Part shown: piece by piece, positions 24,801 through 37,500 of the stretch
How positions within the stretch are numbered: the first letter of the stretch is position 1
Layout: each line of letters starts with the position of its first letter
Assembly (NCBI GenBank): GCA_024516035.1
Contig: CM044957.1
Location: 19,305,031-19,369,030 of the forward strand
Length of the DNA: 64,000 nucleotides
Direction of reading: 5' to 3'
DNA from: Bactericera cockerelli
Lineage: Eukaryota; Arthropoda; Insecta; Hemiptera; Triozidae
Notes under the pieces: model-generated
Told to the model about the DNA's origin: nothing
Database searches by the model: none
Seen by the model: the letters and a program-made list of their open reading frames with translations, nothing else
Program-made: the position numbers and the translations under genes

Positions 24801-27800
24801 CACGTATGAAGTAATTACAAGGTAAACCTTCCTAAATTATTTTCCTGATAACTCTGAGGTGCGTGCTTTGAAATTTAATGAACAATAACAAAACAAAACG
24901 ATTTTCAAATTTTAATAGTCGTAAGTTAAAATTAGAATTATCATATTTATACACATAAAGAATACTGGAGAGTATCAATATGGAAACTAACATTTCCAAA
25001 AAAAACCATTTGAAATATCTATGTAGATGTGATAGTATAATTTTATTACGAGGATAGTGAAATCAACGCGAAGTGTTTCGTGTATAATGTAAAATTTGCC
25101 TTCACATACGATTATTGTTTGATGACCGGAACTTGACCTAGTACAGTGCTCTACACCTAGACCAATATTTACAATATTTTTTATCAAGCTTCCATGAAAA
25201 AAAAAAAAAAAAAAAAAAAATTTGGCCGTCTATTGACGCTAACTAGGTAGGTACATATTTATATTTTTTACGCCCATATCCGAATGTCACAGGTTACACT
25301 CGTATAGCGTGTAACAGGTGTTATTATTTGTTCAGTTTGCATAAGAATAGTACATACTTTATATACCTACTTGAAGTACATAGTTATAAATACCCGCATA
25401 GGAAAAGAGAAGGAATTGTTATGCAAACCAACGGGGAAGAGGAGAAGTGAGACAGTTTGAGAAATGTTTCTACCCTACTCATTCTCTGTTTGTTAGAATT
25501 TTATTCAAATAATCTTCCTACGCTTTCAAACGACAAATTATCATTGTAAGAGTCTGTAAATCTATGAAATTATTTACGTTTATGAACAATAATCTAGAAA
25601 TGTCTAGTCTAAAATTGATGTCTTTCTAATCGTTCTTTTGTATACATTGGTATTTTTGTAATACATATCAAGCCTAAGGGATTAGGAAAGGAACGAATAT
25701 AAAAACAAATAAATTGTTTTAATTTTACTGCTACTTCCACCTGTCCTGCACTACTCCCCTGCCCTGGAGTACTGGTTGAGTTGTTTACATACTCGATAAT
25801 ATTATGTCCATCTTTGTCCACTTTTTTTGACCTCGGTATATTTCATAAAAAGTGATATCATGAGTAATAAACTCTTGGTTATTACTAAATTGGCTTTTCA
25901 TTCCTATAAAATTAATAAGTTTGGAAAACTCTTATGATAAACATTATAAAAAAGAAATAAAATTTAAGGCACCTCATTCGAATGTGACTATAAGCTTCTG
26001 CTATATAAAATCGAGTTTACCTACGCTTAAAATATTTTCTGTGAGGACTATTGTGCGATTTTTGAGAAAAAAAAAACTGGACAAAGTTATCGGTAACATT
26101 GTCTTTCTCAGAATCCCACTTTGATGCTCGCCCCTTATTTATGTCCATATTAATGAACTTTTTTTCTGTCCGTGTACAATTGTACATCTACATTATAACG
26201 GTATGTGTGTAAAGCTATATCCGAACTTTCACCTACGAACAGTCTGGTAGTTATTGGGGCGGACAGAATGAACTTATGATGGAAAAAAAACATGAAAAAT
26301 TTGAGTGATTTTATGAAACTTTTCGAGTGTTCGCGAGAGGGTCGTTGTGACGTCATGGAGTGAAATTTACTATGAAACCATATTATTTTGTCATGAAATA
26401 ATTGGTTTTTAAAATAATATGTGACTCTTGTTCATTGCAACATTGACTTTTCAAGATGACAAAATACATACAAACTATATTTACAGTTATATAAGTACTG
26501 TAGTTTCTGGGAGGCGTTGTCCCGTGAAACGACCGTTTCGCTTATATGGGAGTTCTATTCTTATTAATATAGAAATGATATCATTACAAAAATCATGAGA
26601 AACCCATTTGCTCTTAACAAGCAGATTTTTATTGCTTTTCGTTCCCATCTCTGAGCGCTGTCTACTGCTTTGTCTTTCCCAATTAAAGACAGCCTTATTC
26701 TCTTGTTTGTCTTTGAATGAGAACATAACAATTAAATAAAACTGCAACGGACGGTAAAGTGAGCACCCTCTCTGAATTTAATTTCCTTTTTCTGAAAGTA
26801 ATTTCCATTTCACTTTTTTAAGTCAGACGCTGAGTGCTAATGCAATAACATCAATCAGTCAGCTTAACAGTACATGCACATGTATCATAATACGGTAAAA
26901 TATTCTATGGGTAGAGAATCGCTTAAGAATATTGTCTGCTTCGCCCCAGTTGTTTCAGTTCTCTAGGGTCTAACATTATTCAAGATACACCACGAGCAAG
27001 ATATAAGCATATTATATGCTTATACACACACCACACATACACCACACACTCGCACCACACACACACACACACCATAGACACACATCACACACACACACCA
27101 CAGACACACATCACACACACACACCACACACACACACACACCTTTGTGTGAGTGTGTGACTAATGATTGTATCTCTAGAACAGTAACACCGAGGTAGAAT
27201 GATGAAATTTTGTATGTAGTACCTTCTTAAAATTTAGATATACAGGGTGCAGCAACGAAACTTTTCTTTTTGAGCAGGCCGCCCTGAAGCGAAGTTCAGA
27301 ACCATGTAAAAGTAAATTTTCAACCCTTATTCATATTTTTATGAGACAGAATAAAAACATTTATAACCTTAACCCTGTTTATGTTCAATTTTAAAAAAGA
27401 AAGTTTCTTTGCTCCATTCTGTACATAAGAGATTTTTTAAACTCCCAACGGAATTTTGCGGGTTTACATTAAAAATACCCAATATTGAAAAAATAATAAC
27501 ATTAAACTTACGGTTATATCGAGCGATGCAAGTCAATTGTTGTGAGTTACATATTGCAACACGACCATCTGAAAAAAGAAAAATGAAATTCAAGTAATTA
27601 AATGAATAAATGTGTGTTATGATATCACAATTTTAGTGGGCTGCGCAGAATTAAAGGACTTGTTTTGTTTCTTTTATATTTTTTGTAGATATCATTTGCC
27701 CATTCCGCCACTGTTCGCTGCTCACAATAAAGCAGCTACTAATTTTTCCTCACATGGTATGAGTGGACCCCGGACATCCAAAAAGCCGAATCATCGTGCA

Positions 27801-30800
27801 TCCAAGCCTAGTGAGCTACCCCCTTGAGTATTTAAATAGAAACTAATAAAAGAAATTCAACTCTCGTAACACCTATTTAAGCTGTATTAATAAATATGAT
27901 GGTTACCTATATAAAATTCCAAATACTCCGAGTATTACCACAATGGCACCTATAATAAGTGTTTATCGAAATAATATTTTTTCACAAAAAACAAAAACTA
28001 CAATAAAAAATACATAGATAAAAGTTGCTTCGTAGTATTTACAATCTTAAAACTATGTATAGATGAGAAATAGGTTTCAAGACACTCTAGACAGCATTGA
28101 AATGTAAAGTACAAGTTTAGTAATGTACCGACCTCAGTAGCTTGATCGATAAGGCAGCGGACTTGTTACCTGGAGGTCGGTGGTTCAAGTCCTGGTTTCA
28201 GCGTAGATTTAGTAAAGCGAGTTTAAGTAGTTGTGATATCACTATAATGATTAACACAAATACGGTAACTTAAAAAACTTTTACAAGTTTAGTAATGTAA
28301 TTTTCACAACGAGAGCCATGTTTTGAAAGCCATGGCAACACCTGAAAAAGCGGAGCAAACTCCCCCACAGTTTCATACCGAGCATATTGAAGAAGTAGGG
28401 CCGGCAGTTGCACTTCTCTTCTAAGTAGTCCAGACGGCACTCCACCAGGCAGGAGCGCTGGGAAGTTTTGAAAGTTGATGGCAACACCTGAAAAAGCGGA
28501 GCAAAGTCCCGCACAGTTTCATACCCAGCATATTGAAGAAGTAGGGCCGGCAGTTGCACTTCTCTTCTAAGTAGTCCAGACGGCACTCCACCAGGCAGGA
28601 GCGCTGGGAAGTTTTGAAAGTTGATGGCAACACCTGAAAAAGCGGAGCAAAGTCCCGCACAGTTTCATACCCAGCATATTGAAGAAGTAGGGCCGGCAGT
28701 TGCACTTCTCTTCTAAGTAGTCCAGACGGCACTCCACCAGGCAGGAGCGCTGGGAAGTTTTGAAAGTTGATGGCAACACCTGAAAAAGCGGAGCAAAGTC
28801 CCGCACAGTTTCATACCCAGCATATTGAAGAAGTAGGGCCGGCAGTTGCACTTCTCCTCCAAGTAGTCCAGACGGCACTCCACCAGGCAGGAGCGCTGCG
28901 TGTAGGACTTGCTGACGCTCAGGTGCTGCTCATCAGGGAAGAAGCAGAAGCGCACCTCCAGGTCAAGGTTGCGGATGGCGCGCGTGCTGATCGTGATGAA
29001 GGGCTTCACTGTGGCGCTCAGCTTGGCGCCATGCCTCAGCAGCAGGAGATTGCCCATGCCTGCCTCGGGGTACTCCGTCACGTGGGATATTTGTACCTGG
29101 GCAGACAGAGGTTACGGTGCACAGTGGGGCAGAACTCAGATTTAGGTGGCAAAAAAAAAAAAAAATAGTTTAGGAAATAGAGGTGTATTAAATATAAAAG
29201 AAATTATAGGTATGGTATTTCATGTATTTATGTAACAATATTGTGAATATCTTGTTTATGTAATGTATCTGTAAAAACAAAATAAAACCCCAAAAAGGGA
29301 GGCCCGTGCCCTGTACGAGTGTCAGAGGGCTTATTATTATAATTATTATTAATTAGAAATACACTGCCAATTATGGACACAATATGTACCTCGTGATTGG
29401 TTCACATTGTATACACTAATTTTGAGATTTTCTACCACTTTTATCTCCAAAACTACTGAACCGATTTTCTTTGAATTTCATTTTCCTACATTCTAGATTA
29501 CACATAAAATTCTGTATCAACAAGTCGTAGACCTTATTTTTGCACTTTTTTGTCCAATTCTTTGGATTTTCTTAAAAATCAGAGCTAAATCATAAAATAA
29601 TTACAAAATATGGACTATGTAAAAAACTAATACGCAAAAATATACAAAATTTCATCAAAATCGGATGTACCGTTCACGAGATGTAAGCGTATAAGAAAAA
29701 AGTTAGTGGTCAGGCGCATGGTCTCTTTCAACCAGAATCACCAAGAAGCGCTAGTGCGAAGTTGATAAAATTAAAATTGTACCATTTACAATGCGTCTCC
29801 TATATTTATGTGTACAAAATTTCGTCGAAATCCGTTAAGTAGTTTCTGAGATTTGCGCGTTACAAGGAATGCATTTACACAGACTTTTTCCTTTTTTTTT
29901 TTTTTTTTTTTTTTTTTTGGTAATATTTTATTTTAATTTTTGGTCTTTTTCTTCATACTCCATGGATGTTATTATGAATGATGTGAATAGGATCTTTCAA
30001 ATCTGTCTCAAACATTTCTTGGATTTGTTTTGGGGTTATCATGGATTACTGTTTTAGTGAATTATTTTTTAAAATCATGAAATGTTAGGAGGTAGAAAAT
30101 GTTTTGAGCATTATCCTCGTCTGATGGTTAAACTCTACTAAATAATATTATTATTACTATGTAGGACGAAGAGGAACAGAAGGGAGAAACAAAGAAAATA
30201 AATGTTGAAAAATAAAGAAAACAAGTAATACTTATGAGAAAAGATTTACGTTCCACAGTCATTTCCATTTTGTAGCAATAAAACAAAGGCTACTTTATGA
30301 AATTGAGGTTGCGACGAGGTTGAATGAATTGTAGAGATGCCATGAAGTGGAAACATTTCGGTGAAATTAAAATGTGAAGCAGATTAAAAAATATTTCATC
30401 TTACAAAAAGAACTTGCTCTGGAGTCTAGAGTTTCAATTTGTTTTCATGAAACATTATTGATACCTTTCAATAAAAATATAGAATGGTGATTGAAACTTC
30501 CAAACATTTTTTTTGTTACAATACAAATAATATCACTAGTTAATTAGTGTTAGGCTTGATTTAGTAGATTGTTCAGGATTCAACAGAACAAGAGTGTTCC
30601 GGCCTCCCGGGCTAAGCGAGATCTGGAGATTGATCCTGAGGACCTGTTTGCCCTCCTGTCTCTCTGGGAGTCTGAGCGGAGGAACAACCCCAAGTACCCT
30701 GAGTATCAACAGAGGTGAGTAATTGAGTATGGACCTCGAGATATCCTGACATTCAATCCAGAGTATTCTGGTTACTAGCTCTAAATGGACAAAGGCTATC

Positions 30801-33800
30801 TCTCAACCACGGTCTATTAGGCGCTGTGATGGGTGGGACTGCCTACTCACCCTCACCACAGGATGGGACTGCCTACTCACCCTCACCACAGGATGGGACT
30901 GCCTACTCACCCTCACCACAGGATGGGACTGCCTACTCACCCTCACCACAGGATGGGACTGCCTACTCACCCTCACCACAGGATCGGACTGATGCCTACT
31001 CACCCTCACCCCCTGTACCCCTGTCACGTTGATGGCGTTGGGTATGCGCTGCGTCTCGTTAAACTTCCTCACGTAGACCATGAGCCCAGTGGAGGTGCCG
31101 GCGCCACTGTTGCGCCGCAGCAGACAGTCCTCCGTCACGCGGCCGCCGCTGCTGGTGCCGCTGGCGTAGTGCCGAGTCCGCAGGTCTGTCAGGTCCTGGC
31201 TCGTCAGCATGCTGTGAAGTCAATGGCACTTCAATACACCAGTCTGAGTAAAATCAATCATGTTATACAACGTCCAGAGAACTTAAAACATAGTTTTAAA
31301 CGTCTCAAACTCTAAGACGTGGAAACTTCATGATGCTATTGCCGGCCCAACCCAAGTTGGATGAGTTTCCCGTGAAGTTTAAGTCTGGGATACCGAATAA
31401 ATTATGATGTTAGTTAAAGAGTCGTCTTTGACATCATGAAAGGAACTTCAGCACCCCAAGACGAAAAAGAAAAAAAAGAGGATTTTCTCAAGTCAAGCTT
31501 GTACACAATCAAAATTAACACGCATTTCAAAAATAATAGTGCATAATTATTACGATTGGCATGGTAAACAAACTCAATCACTTTAGATACTGAAAGATCG
31601 ACTCGATAAATCCCATTTTAAACCGATTTATGGGGCAGCACCCCTAAAACATTTTCCTATCGGTCGCGCCTGCATGAAACAGTAGAAGAGCTAAACTAAA
31701 GTGAATCTACAGAGTTCTTTAAAAAGGAATTTGTGACAAACATGACATGACTTATGTTTTTCACAATCGCACTATTGTGAAGCTATCTATGGAACTGCCT
31801 CGCCCACGCTCGTTGAATTCACTCAGAATAAACTTTCACCACCCACGCAGTAGTTGTATATGTATTCATCATGGAAGCGTACCTACGAGGGTGTTCAGAA
31901 TAGATTGAACTTTTAAATTGAATCCACAACAATGGAGTGACTGCGGTGCATTCATAGTAGCTTCTCTCAAGATGATGCGTGTGTTCATTGCTTTTCTCTT
32001 TTGAAATTGTTATCCTTAGATGATGTGTAGTGATGTAGTGGTTATTTTGCCTGCTTGAATTAATTTAGGGCGCGGGTTTCATTCGAGGTATAATACATCA
32101 GAAGGATAAAAATTAATCTTAATCTTTATCTACAAAATGAAGCTGTCTGTATGTGTCAACAGAAACAAAGATACATTTATGTTTTTGAGAAATCGGGTGA
32201 ATCGGTTCGTGTAAAGATATAGGTACTGCCGTGCTTGCTGGAACTTGGCCTGACGCACTGCCGTGCGCTCAGATCACATACACACACTAGCACTTTCCGC
32301 TCCGAGCACCAATGGTACAATTATTATTTGCTACACTAGCAAGAATAGACCAAGAACAGTGGTCTCACCAGTGGTCATTGTTGAAGGACGTGAGTGAGTT
32401 GAAGGAATAGCAGAAGCCCTCCTCTGACCTCTGCAGCTGGAACAGCTCGCAACAGTTGAAGTACTTGCCTATCCAGTGGCACTCCAGGAACAGGTCCTCG
32501 CACTGGGGCATCACCTGAGTGAGAGAGGCTGTTTGTACAAATTTTTTTTTTTTAGAATATTCACACGCAGTTTGTGATACTGCATTTACGTGAATATTTT
32601 GTTATTACCTATATTGTATTAAATTTTATTAAAAAACACAATAGATTCATATTGCATGATTAGACAAAGAGTCTGATACTGCCCAAAAGTTGCTTTGGTG
32701 CCAGTATTAGACGAGACCAATTTCTCAAATTTTAAAGGATTTTTTTTTTCTTCAATTTATTAATTACTTTTTTATTTACAAAACATAACAATCAACGAAA
32801 TATATAAAAATGAAATCAGATAGTGTATGTAAAAAATATAATAAAATTTCGTCAATTTGCTATTTTAATTATTAAATTATTGAAATTGTTCCTAGGGATT
32901 CGAATCAATACATCCTCGAGCTTTTTAGACTACAAAACTAGCGCAATAACGACTTGAACAACAATCAACTTGATGGTTCATACTGTCTGCCTTGTAGGTG
33001 GTGTCCCACTACAAGTAATGGTTCCCAATTTGCATCGCAGTCATGGTGACAGATCTCAGTACTGCGGCACCCCTTAAGTCTTAATTGATTCTTTATTGGA
33101 GCGGCGCACAGAGAGGTATTTTTCAAATCTGGGGGGACAAAAAGGTTTTTTCTGAAATCGACCCTGGGATGATTTAACTGATATGCACAGGTAGCTAAGA
33201 CCCTAGTGCATTTTAATATAGCAAGTTTAATTATCTAGCTTTCATACTTTTAATACACGGTCACTCTCAAGTTGTCCGTATGTTTATTGCTTGTAGTAGT
33301 TCCCTAGTAGAGGAGTGAGACGTCAATCTTGATACCTTGGTTTCTTTGCTTTAAATATTTTTTTCGTCACAATAACGATGAAGGCTGTTGAAGTAGGTAA
33401 ATATGCTCTTATTTCATAAGAGTTCAAGTTCATAGATCAAATACTTGATGTTCTACGATTAATTTAATAATGGCCCTTTTTAGAGGCAATTTTTTTCAAA
33501 TTTTAAATTTCAAAGGTGTAAAAGTAGTAGTTCCCGGCTTTGTTCGGCTTTGATATGGGTATCACTGAATGGGTAATTTTCTTGGTTTTAACGTTACCAA
33601 AAAAATGGGTGCGAATCGGTGCGATTTTTTTAAAAAAGTGCCAAAAACTAAAGCAACCTCTGGATCAGAAAATTTCGAGTTTTACTATTCTTCAGTTTAG
33701 ATGTAATCGTATAATGTTATATATTATTTTTTTTAAATCTTAGATGCATCTGAGTGTCAACTCATCAGTAGAAGTCACCTCTTTCAATAAGGTATTGAGT

Positions 33801-34526
33801 CTTCTGGAGGGGTCACATGGATGAGAAGCTTGATCAAATGGAAGAGTTTTTGCTGAATCTCGGACCATTCTTAGAAGATGAATTTATTAACTTAATTCAA
33901 AAGAGACATAATACGTTTGAAATCAGATATGAAGACCCGATACGGAAACGCAAGTCGTAGACGAGATATAAGTCCATAATCAGAAGGACGTCCGAAGAAG
34001 TTGTTCGCTGACATTTCTGAGAGGAACCTAAATATGTAATTAGGGGCTTGCATACCATGTTTAAGTTTAAAAATCTTCTTCTTTCGTTTGTTTTAACCAA
34101 ATAATGATACTTGGTGCCTACTACCTACTACCGACTGAAATTATACTTAAATTAAAACCCACCTACATTTTTTTTTCCCCCCGAAGGAAAACGAGATGTA
34201 TCTTTACTGCTCAAAGACTTGACTTCCACTCCAAAACGAGCAACAAAAATAAAGAAAGCGTACATTGCTTCAAAGGGAAAGGTATCTCTGCTCAACTCGG
34301 ACCCTCTGATGACAGGGATGCGACCTCACCGCAACAAATACTCTCAGCCCTTATCAAGAGAGATAATAGAGATGTTGTCTGCGTCTGATCATTTACCACT
34401 CCATGATTTCCACTCAGTAGAAGAAGAAGACTACGACGAATGATAGCTTGTATGTAAAATATGGTACCATGGTACCTATACATAAAATAAAATTCCATTT
34501 TTGCGTTTTGTATAAAATTGTTGTTG

Positions 34527-34558
<32 letters not shown>

Positions 34559-37500
34559 CATCATCATCATCATCAACACCAACAAAAGAATAGTGATAAA
34601 AATACGCAAATATTCGGCCGCTCCAATGCTGCCCCAAGTAGGTAGCAGCCTGCTAGAAGGGTAATTTGCTCAGAGGAATGCTAAAAAGTTTTTTTTAACC
34701 CCTATAGGGTTAAAAGAACTTTTTAGCATTATTGGAGGCTATTTTCACCAAAAAATAATTTTGTCCCCCCAGATTTGAAAAATACCTCTCTGTGCGGCGT
34801 TGCAACAGTAACAGTAGGTATGGATTTGAAAATAGTAACACAAAGAATCATGTACATATTATTTTGAAACATATTTTTTTCTTCAAAATCAAGATTTAGA
34901 AACATACATGAATTATGAAAGACGCCATTGTTACCTACCAAACTAGTATCAAGTCCTACTTCAGTATATTAATGTTTTTTACGGATTGAAGAGAAATGCC
35001 ACATGTACTGTTTGAATGAATCTGATATTAATGTTTTTGTGTAGTGGTCAAGGCGGATTGAGAGATGATGGCAATATGCAAGGCTGTCAAGTGCAGACTA
35101 GTTAGTGGGGAGAATTCATGAGCGCATGTCATGGCCACAGTTCAAATTATTATTTTTTGAGCTTAACGTCTCTGATATTGATCTCGGGGTCACTCGCACA
35201 ACCTTATTGAAATTTATACCATGCAATTAATTACAAGTCTCTCTCGCTAATCCAGATTATTATTTGGTCATAGTATCCGTTATATTAGGAAATGTAAATG
35301 AACTGGATTGCATCCAACAGAACCCCAGGGTAATCAATTACCGCTCCAACCAATCGATCGCTGATCGCAGTGGTTAAGCACTCGCTTGCCGTGCGGAAGG
35401 TTCCAGGTTCGAACCCCCGCAACGACAAAAAATTTATATTCAAAACTTGGTTACAGTTGTTTGTAAGGGATACCTTCCGGTGCGCTCGTGTTGACCCAGC
35501 ACCTAAGTGGAAAGTATTGTGTCACTTCTCGCCCATTAGAGGGGAGGCATACTACGGGGTGGGCAGGCGACAACATAGACCACAAGCGTCTACAGTAGCT
35601 CCTGTTTCATGGCTACGAAAAAAATAGCTGTGAAACACTCATCTTTAAAAAAAAAAAATGAAGTTTGTTTTCAAGCAGAACGCATGACTAGTGTACATTC
35701 ATAAGAAACACAACTTTTAAGTTGTGTTTCTTATGAATGTGCGGCATTACCTCATTCAGCGTATTGCAATTGCTACAGTGCTACACAGAGAGGTAATGCC
35801 GTGAGTATCAGAGGAACTCTTCCAACCTCTGAAAAATTGGAAGAAATATTTTATTTGTAAGATGTCCGTTATGTTGTTTTGTTAAAAATAAAGTTGGTTA
35901 TTTTATAAATGGATCATTTTACAAAACAAAAAAAAAACGTTTCAGTTTAGTATGAACATTTGAAAGTTGTTATACTACCGCAAGCATCATGTCTGTAATA
36001 TTGACGCTAGCCAGCTCATCCAGGATGGTGTTGTTCGCCAAGTAGAAGGTGATGCGAGAGTACCAGGGGTGCTGGAACAGGGAGAGGGCCGCCAGCACAT
36101 CATTCACCTCCCTCAGCACCTCCGCATCAGACAGGTTCACATACCTGGGAGTGGGATGCAGGAATATCAGATATTCAGACATTATTATTATTTCACATAC
36201 CTGGGAGTGGGATACAGAAATATCAGATATTCAGAAGTTATTATTATTATTCAACACTTTATTAGATATAAATGGACATTTGTACTATAAAATAATAAAT
36301 AAAATAAAATAGCCTTTATTGAAGATTTAATCATTTAAAGAAAATTACAAACATAAGGGTTTCAAAATATACTAAAGTTATCTCTTTTCAGCCTAGGTGA
36401 CAAAATAATAATTTAAGTTTATATAATTATCAAAATATTATAAACTACCTATTTTACATTATACTCATATTTACAGTTTTAGAATTCTGCTAGGCTGAAG
36501 GTCTATGTACAATACAATACAAATAGTAATTATTTTAACAATGAAAAAAAAATGGATACAATATAATTATGTATACAGTAAAAATTAAAAAGAATAGAAA
36601 CATATATTGTAACATATGTCCCTACTAAAGGGCGGGATTATTGCCTAGGGCAATCTCTTCCACCCAACCCTTCATAACAAAAGTTATGATTTGTTTAACA
36701 TGATGAAGAAACCCAAACAGATCGGAAGAGTATCCAGGTATGTTGTGTCATATAAATACATATGTAAAATGTACAATTGTACATACTTCTAATTATTGCA
36801 AACTGTTGAGCTGTTTCCATGTCATTGGCTGTTCAGCAGGCAGCAGGTTTGAATATTCATGTTCTCAATACTTAATCAAGCCACCATCGATGGCTATTTG
36901 AATATGCTAGTTCTCGTTCTATCACTCAAGTGAAGCAACGTCCAGCGAGGTTAGGACTTTCATTTGTTATCATTTGAGCCCTCGTGATGCTGGCTATTCG
37001 TGGCTCCACTCAGGCTGGTTCAGTGTAATTTAGAGTAGCTGGTTTGTAAGTTTTCATTGATTGTAGGGTAAAACTCCATGCATTTGAAAGCGACGTTAAA
37101 CAAAACAAACAAAAAATAATATTTTTCCCCCCAGTGATTGTACCAGTACAGATCAACAAACATAATTGAAATGAGTTTTGGAAATTGTATGTGCGCCTTG
37201 AAATATTTGTAGTTATACAATGTGCAGTTAAATGTTTCAATTTATATTTAACTGCACATTGCATAGCTACAAATATTACACAATATATTTTTTTTTTAAG
37301 TGGGTTTTAACGTCGCTTTCAACTGCCATGGTCATATCACGACGGCGGTTTTACCCTCCATTCGCAGGAAACTCACAAACCTGCTACTCACATTGACCTC
37401 ACCCAGCCTGAGTGGGGCCGGGAAAAGCCAGCGTCACGAGAATTAGAATTTGAATGTTCACCCATCCAAGTCTTAATAATTTTAGTTATCTCTAAGAGTC

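Larger units (their letters stand above)
33102..34799 (+). mobile_element. Transib-like DNA transposon remnant with RSS-like ends
   Basis: Inverted repeats start CACAGAGAGGTATTTTTCAA, then atctggggggacaaaa, at 33107 and, complemented, at 34794 (36-37 bp, perfect). Exact 5-bp direct repeats CGGCG lie outside both ends (33102-33106 and 34795-34799). Transib/RAG-type elements are known for 5-bp GC-rich target duplications and termini beginning CAC. The left end splits into CACAGAG, a 23-bp spacer and ACAAAAAGG, close to the RAG 23-signal (CACAGTG / ACAAAAACC). The element is 1688 bp between the repeats and lies in the ppk intron between exons 3 and 4, opposite to ppk. The transposase is mostly lost; see the fragment at 34183-34443. 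Confidence 0.72.

Noticed and set aside
28127..28200. Possible true tRNA genes (also 22401, 35359, 47648, 59721, 60030)
   Set aside because: All have A and B boxes but continue into SINE bodies or tails, several have target duplications, and the cloverleaf arms do not close.
28300..28905. CRISPR-like array
   Set aside because: The repeats are direct, contiguous 146-bp copies without unique spacers, in a eukaryotic gene.
28767..29168. 133-codon plus-strand frame over the ppk exon
   Set aside because: A shadow of the minus-strand DEG/ENaC exon, which has the conserved cysteines.
30833..31315. 160-codon plus-strand frame full of THPHHRMGLP repeats
   Set aside because: It is the antisense of the 30-bp minisatellite and the ppk exon, not a gene.
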